Part shown: positions 1-8,067 of the stretch, in pieces
How the letters are laid out: every line of letters begins with the position of its first letter
How positions within the stretch are numbered: the first letter of the stretch is position 1
Source of the DNA: Fructilactobacillus cliffordii
Lineage (GTDB): Bacteria; Bacillota; Bacilli; Lactobacillales; Lactobacillaceae
DNA: 64,000 nucleotides
NCBI RefSeq assembly: GCF_024029355.1
Contig: NZ_CP097117.1
Location: 682,001-746,000, forward strand
Direction: 5' to 3'
Program-made: the position numbers and the translations under genes
Notes under the pieces: model-generated
What the model saw: only the letters and a program-made list of their open reading frames with translations
Told to the model about the DNA's origin: nothing
Databases searched by the model: none

Positions 1-935
1 TCAGTTCTAACGATCGGTTCCACTTCACCAGCGGCCCCAAATTGGAAGGTTTCTCGTAAATCTTCTCGAGTTCCGACTAACGAACCAGCGACTTTGATTC
101 CGTCTAAGACCGTCTTATCAATGTTTAAGGCCATATCACCCTTTGGCAAAGCCACGGCAACCAACGTTCCGTTCGGAGCCAAAGCGTTCACCGCGTTGGT
201 AAAGGCAGCTGCACTAACGGCGGTTACGATCGAAGCATCGACTCCACCATCAGTGGCCTTAATGATTTGTTCCGTCGCGTCGTCATCGTGCCGATTAATT
301 ACCACATCGGCCCCGTTTTCCTTAGCGGCTTTCAACTTGTCAGGATCACCGTCGGTAACCACTACCCGGGCCCCAAAAACATGTTTTGCCAGTTGCACGG
401 CTAAGTTACCTAAGCCACCGGCCCCGACGATTTCAACCCAGTCACCTGGTTTGGTGTCCCCTTCCTTCAAGGCCTTGTAAGTCGTTACTCCGGCACAAGT
501 TAAGGAAGTGGCTTGGATTGGGTCCAATCCATCAGGAACTTTGACAGCGTACTTGGCATCTACGATACATTCTTCCGCCATCGCACCATCCACGCTGAAT
601 CCAGCGTTTTTAACGTTCCGACAGAGAGTTTCGTTACCGGTAACACAGTAACGACAAGTTCCGTCAGCAGAGTAGAACCAAGCGATTGACACTCGATCTC
701 CCACTTTCAGGTTATCCACGTCTTTTCCGACTTGAATGACCTTTCCGACTCCTTCGTGACCAATAATTCGACCTGGAACTTCACCAAAGTCCCCGGCAGC
801 AACGTGTAAATCAGTGTGACATAAACCACAGTATTCAATCTTAACTAATGCTTCATGATCTTCGATCGGACGTAATTGAACGTCTTTGACATCCACGTAC
901 CCATCAGAGTTCGGACGCACAACAGCTGCTTTCAT
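1..935 (-). CDS. adhP: Zinc-dependent alcohol dehydrogenase AdhP (C-terminus cut by window edge)
   Basis: Medium-chain zinc alcohol dehydrogenase interconverting ethanol and acetaldehyde with NAD(H). About 311 N-terminal residues are present of a usual ~340; the rest lies beyond position 1. Catalytic zinc ligands are seen in CGLCHTD (Cys39) and GHEG (His60-Glu61), and the Rossmann glycines in VGAGGLG. The lobe that normally carries four structural-zinc cysteines reads SADGTCRYC...ETLC, so the first ligand is Asp91 rather than Cys. The ATG follows an AAAGGGG ribosome-binding site. It is monocistronic as far as seen, behind a perfect consensus promoter with a Rex-like site, which suggests control by the NADH/NAD ratio (inference). 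Confidence 0.93.
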   Translation of the reverse strand, partial: MKAAVVRPNSDGYVDVKDVQLRPIEDHEALVKIEYCGLCHTDLHVAAGDFGEVPGRIIGHEGVGKVIQVGKDVDNLKVGDRVSIAWFYSADGTCRYCVTGNETLCRNVKNAGFSVDGAMAEECIVDAKYAVKVPDGLDPIQATSLTCAGVTTYKALKEGDTKPGDWVEIVGAGGLGNLAVQLAKHVFGARVVVTDGDPDKLKAAKENGADVVINRHDDDATEQIIKATDGGVDASIVTAVSAAAFTNAVNALAPNGTLVAVALPKGDMALNIDKTVLDGIKVAGSLVGTREDLRETFQFGAAGEVEPIVRT

Positions 936-973
936 GATTGTTTCCCCTTTCCAAACCTTTACTTTACGAATTC

Positions 974-1002
974 ATTATATTGTTAAATTATTCACATGTC
1001 AA
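974..1002 (-). promoter_or_regulatory. adhP promoter, consensus -35/-10
   Basis: On the minus strand TTGACA (997-1002) and TATAAT (974-979) are both perfect and separated by exactly 17 bases. The -10 box lies about 38 bases upstream of the adhP start codon. Confidence 0.9.
980..997. promoter_or_regulatory. Rex-like operator within the adhP promoter spacer
   Basis: The 18-base sequence ATGTGAATAATTTAACAA (minus strand) matches the Rex consensus TTGTGAAWWWWTTCACAA at 16 of 18 positions. It fills the spacer between -35 and -10, the expected place for a repressor that senses NADH. Rex control of adh genes is established in Bacillota; here it is inferred from sequence only. Confidence 0.65.
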
Positions 1003-1122
1003 CTAAAAAAACACTTATTTTTATTAAAAATAACTAAAGGTAGTTGGATAAATACCATAACAATCGCTTTATCATACCCAATCGGGTAAAACTTAATTTT
1101 GTGTGATAATTAACAAAATTAA

Positions 1123-1157
1123 TAAAAAAAGTGGAACCCGCAAGCGCGAGTTCCACT
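1123..1157 (-). terminator. Rho-independent terminator after tRNA-Pro
   Basis: Minus-strand hairpin with arms GTGGAACTCGC and GCGGGTTCCAC and a 4-base loop, followed by seven T. It lies 17 bases after the 3' end of the tRNA gene. Confidence 0.88.
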
Positions 1158-1173
1158 CTAGTCGTAATTCTAA

Positions 1174-1247
1174 TCGGGATAACAGGAATTGAACCTGCGA
1201 CCTCATACTCCCGAAGCATGCGCTCTACCAAGCTGAGCTATATCCCG
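1174..1247 (-). tRNA. tRNA-Pro (anticodon CGG)
   Basis: A 74-nt cloverleaf folds on the minus strand: acceptor stem CGGGATA/TATCCCG, D arm GCTC...GAGC, anticodon stem CATGC/GTATG with loop TTCGGGA (anticodon CGG, reads CCG), and T arm CAGG TTCAATT CCTG. The discriminator base is A. CCA is not encoded. It is a single tRNA gene followed by its own terminator. Confidence 0.95.
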
Positions 1248-1319
1248 TTAGTATCATTACTTAACTATGATACCACAAATTCAGTTGATGGTTAAACCGC
1301 AAATTGATTAACATCCCCT

Positions 1320-2150
1320 TCACTGAAACGGATTGTAAAAACGACCGTGATTAACCTGGAACAATAAAATGGTAATCATCAGCAATAGAATTGCTAGTCC
1401 TACCACCAGTGCATCCGTTCCTCGAAAGAGTTGCGCAGTGTACCACGTCCGTTTTTTCTTGCTACCAAAACGACGTAGTTGCATCGCTGTACTGATTCGG
1501 TCGATATTTTCAAAACTGGATAAAATCAACGGAATAATGATATTAATAATTCCGTGTAAGCGCGTGGTCAGTTTCCCTTTAGCAGAAAGTTCACTCCCCC
1601 GTGCTTGTTGGGCATCCTTGATGTCTCCAAATTCGCGTTGGACGTCCGGGATGTAACGCAGTGTTAGCGCCACGGCGTAGCTAATTTTGTAGCTAATTCC
1701 CAACCGATTCAGACTGGATGCAAACAAACTCGGATTGGTTGTCATGATGAACACCAACGCGAGCGGAACCGTGCAGACGTACTTTAAGGTCACGTTTAAC
1801 AGGTAAAATAGTTCCTGCGTCGTTACCGTAAAATAACCGGCCGAAATGAGCACCGTTTTTGCACCATAAAGATGCACTCCGTATTGCGGTGAAAAGACAA
1901 AGACCAGAATCACGTTCAAAATCGAGAAAAAGGCAATAAACTTCACCACAAACGCCACCTGACGCCACTTTAAGTGAGACCACTTGAAAACTAGAAGTGA
2001 CAAAATAGCCACTAAAACCAAAAAGCGCGTATCAAAGGTCGTCATGCAGGCCACCGATACAATCAGGAAAAAAAGAAGCTTTGCGGCCGCATTAATGCGG
2101 TAGATAAACGTGGTACCGGGATGATACCCTAACGTATTGGCCTCATTCAT
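1320..2150 (-). CDS. ecfT: ECF transporter transmembrane (T) component
   Basis: Energy-coupling-factor transporter T subunit, the membrane scaffold that passes ATP hydrolysis by the A subunits to the substrate-binding S subunit. 276 residues with several hydrophobic segments. Two short arginine motifs on the coupling helices are visible: ARG in DAQQARGSE and LRRFG in MQLRRFG. It is the last gene of a three-gene operon (S, A-A, T) and overlaps the ATPase gene by 8 bases, implying translational coupling. Substrate is set by the S component, not by this protein. Confidence 0.9.
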   Translation of the reverse strand: MNEANTLGYHPGTTFIYRINAAAKLLFFLIVSVACMTTFDTRFLVLVAILSLLVFKWSHLKWRQVAFVVKFIAFFSILNVILVFVFSPQYGVHLYGAKTVLISAGYFTVTTQELFYLLNVTLKYVCTVPLALVFIMTTNPSLFASSLNRLGISYKISYAVALTLRYIPDVQREFGDIKDAQQARGSELSAKGKLTTRLHGIINIIIPLILSSFENIDRISTAMQLRRFGSKKKRTWYTAQLFRGTDALVVGLAILLLMITILLFQVNHGRFYNPFQ

Positions 2151-3840
2151 GCTGTTTCCCCCTCTCCTTTAATGCCATCATCAAATTCGCTTCGGTAGTG
2201 CCTGCTTGCTTCGCTAACGTAGCCAAACTGGTAGAACAAAGGTGTGCAGCGTTCATCAACTTGGAATTCCGTAATAACTGGTTAGGTGTGACGTCAGCCG
2301 CTAATTTCCCATCGTTCACCACTAACACCCGGTTACTATACTGGGCCATCAGTTCTAAATCATGCGTAATTAACATGATGGTAATTTCTTGTTGGTGTAA
2401 TTGTTCCAAAAAGGTCATAATTTCCGTGTAGGTTTGCCAATCCTGTCCGGCCGTGGGTTCATCCAAAATTAAGAGCTGCGGATGTAACACCAAAATCGCG
2501 GCAATCGTCACCCGTTTTCGTTGTCCAAAACTCAACGCACTGAGCGGCCAGTTCCGGAATGGATAGAGTCCACAAATTTTTAAAACATCGTTCACTTGAG
2601 TTTCAATGTGCTCCGCTTGCCGTAACCGTAGTCCCAGAGCCACTTCCGCAAAAACCGTTTTTTGTGACAACATTTGGTTCGGGTCCTGCATTACGTACCC
2701 AATGTGGTCCGCAATTTCCTTAATGGACGCAGTTGCCAATGATTCGCCCTGCCACGTAATCGTCCCGGTCCCGCGCAAAAAACCACAGATTAACTTCATC
2801 AAAGTCGATTTCCCAGCTCCGTTTTGTCCGACCACGCTGATAAAATCCCCTTGGTGAATGGTACAATCAACTCCAGCCAGGGTCGCGTGATCCTGATTGG
2901 GATACTGAAACCCAACGTTTTGTAGTTCCAGCAATGCGGAACCCTGAGGCTCTGGACGCGCTTGTTGAACTGATTCTTCACTCCACCGATGAATTTGCTC
3001 TAGTTCCGCCGGCATTAATTCTAATTGCTGAACGTGATCTAAATACGGTTGCCGTTGCACGTCAATTCCCGCAGCCTTTAACACCCGCACGTAAAGTGGC
3101 GGTTCGATGCCATTTTCTTCTAAGCGTTCTGTTTTTAGCAATATATCCAGATCAGAATCGCTAACTACCCGGCCTTCGCTGAGTACGATGGCATGATCAA
3201 AAGCGACAGAGGAAACTAAATCTAAGCGGTGTTCAATCATCACGAGAGTAAACCCGAGTTCTGCTTGTAACTTGGTCACCAGTGCCAAAATTTCGTGACT
3301 AGCAACGGGATCCAGGTTCGCTAAGGGTTCGTCTAGTAATAAAATCGGTGCCTGATTGACTAAAACTCCTGCCAACGAAACCTTTTGTTTTTGTCCTCCA
3401 GATAGTGACTGGGGTGACTGGTTCAGTAACCCATTAATTTGCAGGCGGTGCGCCCACTCGGCCACCACCTGCTTCATCTGGGCTTGGGGCATGGCATCGT
3501 TTTCTAACATAAAAGCGATGTCTTCTGCAGCGGTTAAACCCGTAAACTGACTGTCCGGGTCCTGCAAAACCGTCGAAACTGAAAAGGAAAGGTCAAATAA
3601 CGACGTGGCTCCAACCGGATGACCGGCAATTTTCCCGGTTCCCGTTATATCGCCAGGATCTTCCTCTGGAATTAAACCATTAATACACTTAGCCAGGGTC
3701 GATTTCCCACTTCCGGAGGGACCCAAAATTAATAGTTTTTCGCCAGGATGAACAGCGAGATTTACGTTCGTAAGGTTAGCTTCCGCCTGACTGTTATATT
3801 TAAACGAAAAATCACTAAATTTAATGATTGGTTCTGTCAT
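2143..3840 (-). CDS. ECF transporter ATPase, two ABC domains fused in one protein
   Basis: 565 residues holding two ABC ATPase domains in tandem. Domain 1 has Walker A GPSGSGKS (residues 40-47) and signature LSGGQ; domain 2 has Walker A GQNGAGKS (about residue 340) and the variant signature LSFGQ. Each has a Walker B ending LLLDEP or LILDEP. In many Lactobacillaceae ECF systems the two ATPases are separate genes (ecfA1, ecfA2); here they are one polypeptide, as in YkoD-type dedicated transporters. Start ATG is preceded by AGGAG. It lies 6 bases after the S component and overlaps ecfT. Confidence 0.92.
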   Translation of the reverse strand: MTEPIIKFSDFSFKYNSQAEANLTNVNLAVHPGEKLLILGPSGSGKSTLAKCINGLIPEEDPGDITGTGKIAGHPVGATSLFDLSFSVSTVLQDPDSQFTGLTAAEDIAFMLENDAMPQAQMKQVVAEWAHRLQINGLLNQSPQSLSGGQKQKVSLAGVLVNQAPILLLDEPLANLDPVASHEILALVTKLQAELGFTLVMIEHRLDLVSSVAFDHAIVLSEGRVVSDSDLDILLKTERLEENGIEPPLYVRVLKAAGIDVQRQPYLDHVQQLELMPAELEQIHRWSEESVQQARPEPQGSALLELQNVGFQYPNQDHATLAGVDCTIHQGDFISVVGQNGAGKSTLMKLICGFLRGTGTITWQGESLATASIKEIADHIGYVMQDPNQMLSQKTVFAEVALGLRLRQAEHIETQVNDVLKICGLYPFRNWPLSALSFGQRKRVTIAAILVLHPQLLILDEPTAGQDWQTYTEIMTFLEQLHQQEITIMLITHDLELMAQYSNRVLVVNDGKLAADVTPNQLLRNSKLMNAAHLCSTSLATLAKQAGTTEANLMMALKERGKQHE

Positions 3841-3846
3841 AAGCTC

Positions 3847-4395
3847 CTACTCTTTTCGTAAACTATCCTTGCGGACCCGAGTAGCGGCGTAGGCTTTAAT
3901 CAAAATGGTGCCTAAGATTCCCACGGAGATGCTGTCCAAGGTTCCAGATAACAACCCTTGGACGTAAACCTTACTAGCGGGTTCGCTGTAAATTAAAATA
4001 TCCAAAGTCGGAGCTACAAACGCCCATAAAACGTAGTTAGTCACAATTTGAATCAGATTAAACCACACAGCGTCTTTCCAGCCAAAAATTCCTTGGTTCA
4101 CCTTGAAGTACTTACCAAAGAATCCAATCACGAGCCCAAATAAGGCGGAACAGAGCACCCAACTCCACCAAGGATTCCCAAACATCATGAAGTCGTTTAA
4201 CGCATGCCCAATAAACCCGACCGAAAAGCCAACCACTGGTCCGTAAATCAATGCAAAGAGAGCCAAAAAAGCGTAGGTTGTCGCTAAATTAGTATTGGGA
4301 AATCCCGTCGGAATGGAGGCAAACCGATCCAAAATCACGAAAATGGCGGCCCCAATTCCAATGGCGACCACTTTTTTTACCGATAAACTTTTCAT
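3847..4395 (-). CDS. ECF transporter S component, UPF0397 family
   Basis: 182-residue integral membrane protein matching the UPF0397 family of ECF substrate-capture subunits, with characteristic stretches [24 protein letters not shown] and [15 protein letters not shown]. Family members are often labelled riboflavin-type S components but the substrate is not settled. I chose the ATG at 4393-4395 (MKSLSVKK), 10 bases after AGGAG; a TTG two codons upstream is only 4 bases from that site. It is first in the operon with the fused ATPase and T protein, so the three form a self-contained transporter. No riboswitch is visible in the short leader. Confidence 0.87.
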   Translation of the reverse strand: MKSLSVKKVVAIGIGAAIFVILDRFASIPTGFPNTNLATTYAFLALFALIYGPVVGFSVGFIGHALNDFMMFGNPWWSWVLCSALFGLVIGFFGKYFKVNQGIFGWKDAVWFNLIQIVTNYVLWAFVAPTLDILIYSEPASKVYVQGLLSGTLDSISVGILGTILIKAYAATRVRKDSLRKE

Positions 4396-4434
4396 TAGCA
4401 AAATTCTCCTTCTAATTTCTTGTCGATGCTATTC

Positions 4435-4463
4435 ATTATACGGTTAATTATGGATTATCTCAA
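4435..4463 (-). promoter_or_regulatory. Promoter of the ECF transporter operon
   Basis: Minus strand TTGAGA (4458-4463), 17-base spacer, TATAAT (4435-4440), about 40 bases before the S component start. Confidence 0.85.
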
Positions 4464-4517
4464 TCCGTTTTGCAAAATAGTTCGGCTTTAATCCTAGTTT
4501 TGCTAACTTTTCCTAAC

Positions 4518-4551
4518 TAAAAACGCAGGTTCCTAATTGAGGAACCTGCGT
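4518..4551 (-). terminator. Terminator after the DNA glycosylase gene
   Basis: Hairpin with perfect 11-bp arms ACGCAGGTTCC/GGAACCTGCGT and a 7-base loop, followed by five T on the minus strand, 11 bases beyond the stop codon. Confidence 0.88.
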
Positions 4552-4561
4552 CCGTTTGGTG

Positions 4562-5194
4562 TTAATTTTTCCAACCGTGATTTTCTAAGTCAAAGTCGCG
4601 TTTCGGTAACTTGGAAACGTACGGATTACCAGCAACGTAGAAGCGATACGGTTTTTCCGTCCAACTCCCGCGGTCGCTCACGCCAATCCGACCACTCGCC
4701 ACGATTTGTTTGGGAATCTTGCCATGATCTAAATCAATGTCTAAATCCGTTTCCCCAAATTCCAACTCATTCAGGTGCTTATCCGTGATACCCAGGGCTT
4801 CCATTAACTTTCCAGGCCCATTGGTTAAATCGTAACCATGTTTAGACCGGTTTTGCTCCATTAATGCTCGTCCCTGGACTGGTTCTATCCCGCGAATCAA
4901 AATCCCCTCGGGAACGTCCTGCGCTTGCGCCGCCACATCTAAGCAGAGCCGAGAATGAATCGAATAAATGTAAATCGTCCCGGGAACTCCATAAAGAGCT
5001 TCGTTCGCAGGAGTACGTTTGCCTTGATAAGCATGTGCGGCCGAATCTCGTTGACCTAGATAGGCCTCAGCCTCCGTAATATAACCACTCATTAATCCTT
5101 GCGGTGAGTGATAAATCAAGAGTTTGCCTAACAAGCGTTGCGTAATTTCATCCGTGGTCCCCGTTGCAAAGAACCGTCGCAGTCGTTCTGTCAC
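4562..5194 (-). CDS. DNA-3-methyladenine glycosylase (AAG/MPG family)
   Basis: Base-excision repair enzyme removing alkylated purines such as 3-methyladenine. 210 residues, the usual size. The family block EAYLGQRDSAAHAYQGKRT contains the expected catalytic glutamate followed by D-xx-AH, then PGTIYIY and the conserved ILIRGIEPV. The start is GTG, about 9 bases after AAAGGCGG; no better ATG lies upstream. It has its own strong terminator. The next gene upstream, usp, lies 38 bases away. Confidence 0.9.
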   Translation of the reverse strand: MTERLRRFFATGTTDEITQRLLGKLLIYHSPQGLMSGYITEAEAYLGQRDSAAHAYQGKRTPANEALYGVPGTIYIYSIHSRLCLDVAAQAQDVPEGILIRGIEPVQGRALMEQNRSKHGYDLTNGPGKLMEALGITDKHLNELEFGETDLDIDLDHGKIPKQIVASGRIGVSDRGSWTEKPYRFYVAGNPYVSKLPKRDFDLENHGWKN

Positions 5195-5232
5195 CGTCCG
5201 TGCCCGCCTTTAAAAATCACCATTATCAAATA

Positions 5233-5679
5233 TTACCGTACTACGATTACTGAAATCTTGGCCTTTTTCGCCAACTTCACGCTGATGCTGTAAAAATGGT
5301 GTTCTCCATCCTTATCGGCACCACAAACGAGTAAGTCGGGCTTAAAGTCTGGAATAATCGTATCCAGAATTTCGTCATCGATGTCACCACCTTCACTGGC
5401 AATGGCTGTGACGTTTTCTACCCCGAATTCCTTAGCCAAATCCACGTACTTGTAAATGACTTGGTTCAAAGCCTCCCGCTTCTCGTCTAATTTCTTCGGT
5501 GTCAGAGAATCGTAAATGTTAATGTCACCACCCTCTAATACCGAACAAATCCCGAGCTGAGCGTTAAATGTTTTCGCTTGGGTAACCGCGTAGCGAAGTG
5601 CCCGCACGTTAGCATCTGGATCATCAGCGTCAATCGTCAATAAAATCCGGTTGAATTCTAATGGTTCTACCTTAGCCAT
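5233..5679 (-). CDS. Universal stress protein, UspA family
   Basis: 148-residue single-domain UspA protein. It opens with the strand RILLTIDADD, has the middle segment ITAIASEGGDIDDEIL-like and ends with the nucleotide-loop region VCGADKDGEHHFYSISVKLAKKA and strand ISVIVVR. In this loop the classical ATP-binding pattern G-2x-G-9x-G(S/T) is only partly kept, so ATP binding is uncertain. The ATG at 5679 lies 6 bases after AGGAGGTGAG; an upstream in-frame ATG at 5721 has no such site. Such proteins are small cytosolic stress factors. Confidence 0.87.
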   Translation of the reverse strand: MAKVEPLEFNRILLTIDADDPDANVRALRYAVTQAKTFNAQLGICSVLEGGDINIYDSLTPKKLDEKREALNQVIYKYVDLAKEFGVENVTAIASEGGDIDDEILDTIIPDFKPDLLVCGADKDGEHHFYSISVKLAKKAKISVIVVR

Positions 5680-5744
5680 GTATCTCACCTCCTCGTTCAT
5701 ATCATAGCATGAAACCGACAACCGCGCCCACGAAATTTTGCGCG

Positions 5745-7373
5745 TTAATCATCGTCGTCATCCTTAGCATTCAACTTGGCAATCATATGCCGGGCCCGAA
5801 TTCGCCGCATCTTTTCCTTCTTCTTTTCAACCCGCATGTCTTCCATTCCCTTGGCCTTTAACACAATACCTTCGTCGTTTTTCACCATGTGATAAATGGA
5901 AATCAGAATCATAATGCAGACAAACATCAACGGAAAACCAGCAATCGCACAGAACGTTTGGATGGTATCAAATCCACCTACAACCACGATTCCAAAGGCA
6001 AAGAGGACAAAAACGATGACCCATGTCATCCGGTTCAATTGGCTCGGATCCTGATTGCCCTTTAGCTCCAGGCTTGTAAAAGACGACACGATGTAGGCCG
6101 AAGATGAAATCGTGGTGGCCAGGAAGATGAAACAGGAAATACAGTAGACCGCAAACACAATCCCCTTCATTGGCAAGGTCCCTAGAACCGCCGTAATCAC
6201 GGCCGCCTGCCCGTGGGTGTTCAAGATATGGACTAGGTTCACGACTCCATTTTTCTGCAACCACAGCGAGTAGCCCCCGAGGATGGCGTAGAAACTCAAA
6301 CAACCGGCCGAACCATACATCAACATTCCCAGCAAGACCTGCCGAATCGTCCGGCCCTTGGAAATCCGGGCAATGAACAATCCCATAACTGGCATGTATG
6401 ATAACCACCAACCCCAGTAAAAGATCGTTTCAGAGTTAGCAATGTCAGGGGTGCCGTTCGGTACCGTGTTGGTGCTCAATTTCACGAAGTTGCTGGTTAA
6501 CAGGCCTAAACTGTTGGTTTCGGAACTCAAAATGTAAATCGTGGGTCCCACCAGTAAAACAAAGGCCAGAAACAAAATAGCAGTCCAGATATGCATATCA
6601 CTTAGACGGTCAATTCCCCCGTTCAAACCGTGCCAAACGGTCCAAGCAAAGATTACGAACAGGATGGCAAATAAGCCCATTTTGAGCGCCATGTTATCGG
6701 GCCAACCGGTTAAACCACTCAAAACGTTGGAAATAATCGGAATTTCCATTCCCACGGACGAACCGACTCCACCCATGATTCCAAAGACGACCAAAAAATC
6801 AACCAGCTGGCGCCCGACGTACTGCCACTTCGCGTCTCCCTGCAAAAAATTAATGGACTTACTAAGTCGCTGCACCTTGTTTTTCTTAACAAACAAAATA
6901 TAGCCAATTGAGATGGCTGCGGGCGCAAACATCATCCAGGCCATCGGTCCCCAGTCAAATTGACCTAACATGTGGGCGTAATTATAAGCATCCTCAGAAA
7001 AGGGCCTAATCCCAAAGGCCGGGTGGGAAACGTACCGAATTGGGTCCACCATGCTCAGCATTAGGATACTGGCATCAATGGCCGTTGCAAAGACCATGCT
7101 CCCCCATTGCAAACTACTGTATTGAGGCACAGAATTAGCATCCCCCAGTTTAATCGAACCGTATTTACTAAAAATCAACCACAAGAAAAAAACGAAGTTA
7201 ATGATGTAAACCATCATGTACGCCCAACCCATTTGTTTGGTAATCCATGCAAGCGCCGTTGCCAGGTCCCCCTGTAACGTACTGCCACCAGCAATTAGAA
7301 TCACTGATGCCACCACAAAAATCACCATGGTCGGGATAAAAACGAATTTATCAATGTTGAAATGCTTTAAAAT
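5745..7373 (-). CDS. BCCT-family (betaine/carnitine/choline-type) transporter, probable AUU start
   Basis: About 542 residues with ~12 membrane segments. It matches the BCCT family, closest by eye to the CaiT-like branch: KYGSIKLGD, the block FYWGWWLSYMPVMGLFIARISKGRT, and WHGLNGGIDRLSD. Substrate is probably a quaternary amine such as carnitine or betaine (inference). The first ATG (7328) has no ribosome-binding site and would cut membrane segment 1 in half. In frame upstream there is no ATG, GTG or TTG before a stop, but an ATT at 7371-7373 lies 6 bases after AGGGGG and restores DKFVFIPTMVIFVV. The C-terminus is a basic then acidic tail ending in five Asp. It may be poorly expressed or decaying. 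Confidence 0.83.
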   Translation of the reverse strand: MLKHFNIDKFVFIPTMVIFVVASVILIAGGSTLQGDLATALAWITKQMGWAYMMVYIINFVFFLWLIFSKYGSIKLGDANSVPQYSSLQWGSMVFATAIDASILMLSMVDPIRYVSHPAFGIRPFSEDAYNYAHMLGQFDWGPMAWMMFAPAAISIGYILFVKKNKVQRLSKSINFLQGDAKWQYVGRQLVDFLVVFGIMGGVGSSVGMEIPIISNVLSGLTGWPDNMALKMGLFAILFVIFAWTVWHGLNGGIDRLSDMHIWTAILFLAFVLLVGPTIYILSSETNSLGLLTSNFVKLSTNTVPNGTPDIANSETIFYWGWWLSYMPVMGLFIARISKGRTIRQVLLGMLMYGSAGCLSFYAILGGYSLWLQKNGVVNLVHILNTHGQAAVITAVLGTLPMKGIVFAVYCISCFIFLATTISSSAYIVSSFTSLELKGNQDPSQLNRMTWVIVFVLFAFGIVVVGGFDTIQTFCAIAGFPLMFVCIMILISIYHMVKNDEGIVLKAKGMEDMRVEKKKEKMRRIRARHMIAKLNAKDDDDD

Positions 7374-7409
7374 AATGGTCCCCCTGAAAGCGCTAGGCTT
7401 TTTTCATAC

Positions 7410-7456
7410 AAAAATACCGCTACGTGAATCGAAATTCAAAATTAATAGCGGTATTT
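7410..7456 (-). terminator. Terminator-like hairpin in the BCCT leader
   Basis: Perfect 11-bp inverted repeat AAATACCGCTA/TAGCGGTATTT (7412-7422 and 7446-7456) with a 23-base loop, followed on the minus strand by five T. It may end acetyltransferase transcripts. A -10 box lies upstream of it, so it would also act as an attenuator for the BCCT gene. Confidence 0.7.
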
Positions 7457-7478
7457 ACAACTTTACTAAATTACTCTG

Positions 7479-7506
7479 ATTATAACACTTTTATTTTTCC
7501 TGCAAA
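7479..7506 (-). promoter_or_regulatory. Candidate BCCT promoter overlapping the 3' end of the acetyltransferase gene
   Basis: Minus strand TTTGCA (7501-7506), 16-base spacer and perfect TATAAT (7479-7484). Transcription would start near 7472, giving a ~100-base leader that includes the 7412-7456 hairpin. Confidence 0.5.
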
Positions 7507-8063
7507 TTGCTGTTATCAATCTGCTTAATGACTTGGGCGGGATTACCGGCAATCACCACGTCGTCTCCAAACGACTTGGTGACAACCGAGCCAGCCCCAA
7601 CGACCACGTTATTCCCCAGAGTAACCCCAGGTAAAATGGTTACGCCGCCGCCAAACCAAGCATTATCGCCAATCGTAATGGGAGCGCCCAGTTCCACATC
7701 GTTAATTCGTTCCTGGGCATTTAAAGGATGGATGTTGGTATACAAACTACAATTAGGTCCGATGTAACAGTTTTTCCCAAACCGAATTGGGCATGAATCA
7801 AGCAGAGTCAAGTGATAGTTACCAAAGAAATTATTCCCGATGTGCACGTTAAATCCGTAATCGAATTGCAAGTCCGTTTCCATGAAGAACTCATCTCCGG
7901 TCTCTGCGAACAGACCCTTAATCATGGCGTTCCGTTCTTCGTTGTCTGGAGTGTTATTAATCTTTTGTAATATCTTACGCACTAAAATTCTTCGGTTAAT
8001 TAGCTCGTGATCGAACTGGTTAAATGCTTCTCCAGCGGTCATCTTTTCTCGTTCCGTTGTCAT
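7491..8063 (-). CDS. Maltose/galactoside-type O-acetyltransferase (LacA/Maa family)
   Basis: Acetyl-CoA dependent sugar O-acetyltransferase of the left-handed beta-helix (hexapeptide repeat) family. 190 residues. The N-terminal cap (MTAGEAFNQFDHEL) is followed by hexapeptide coils, the block NIHPLNAQERIN carrying the family's catalytic His, then GDNAWFGGGVTILPGVTLG and the ending GNPAQVIKQI. The physiological acceptor is unknown for most members. The rnhA stop lies 4 bases upstream, so the two are probably cotranscribed. Confidence 0.88.
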   Translation of the reverse strand: MTTEREKMTAGEAFNQFDHELINRRILVRKILQKINNTPDNEERNAMIKGLFAETGDEFFMETDLQFDYGFNVHIGNNFFGNYHLTLLDSCPIRFGKNCYIGPNCSLYTNIHPLNAQERINDVELGAPITIGDNAWFGGGVTILPGVTLGNNVVVGAGSVVTKSFGDDVVIAGNPAQVIKQIDNSNLQEK

Positions 8064-8067
8064 CCTA

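Noticed and set aside
94..480. 128-residue plus-strand frame
   Set aside because: Antisense to adhP; no ribosome-binding site and composition mirrors the real gene.
7393..7407. Four-codon frame ATG-AAA-AAA-GCC-stop before the BCCT gene
   Set aside because: It has no ribosome-binding site of its own and too few codons to judge as a leader peptide.
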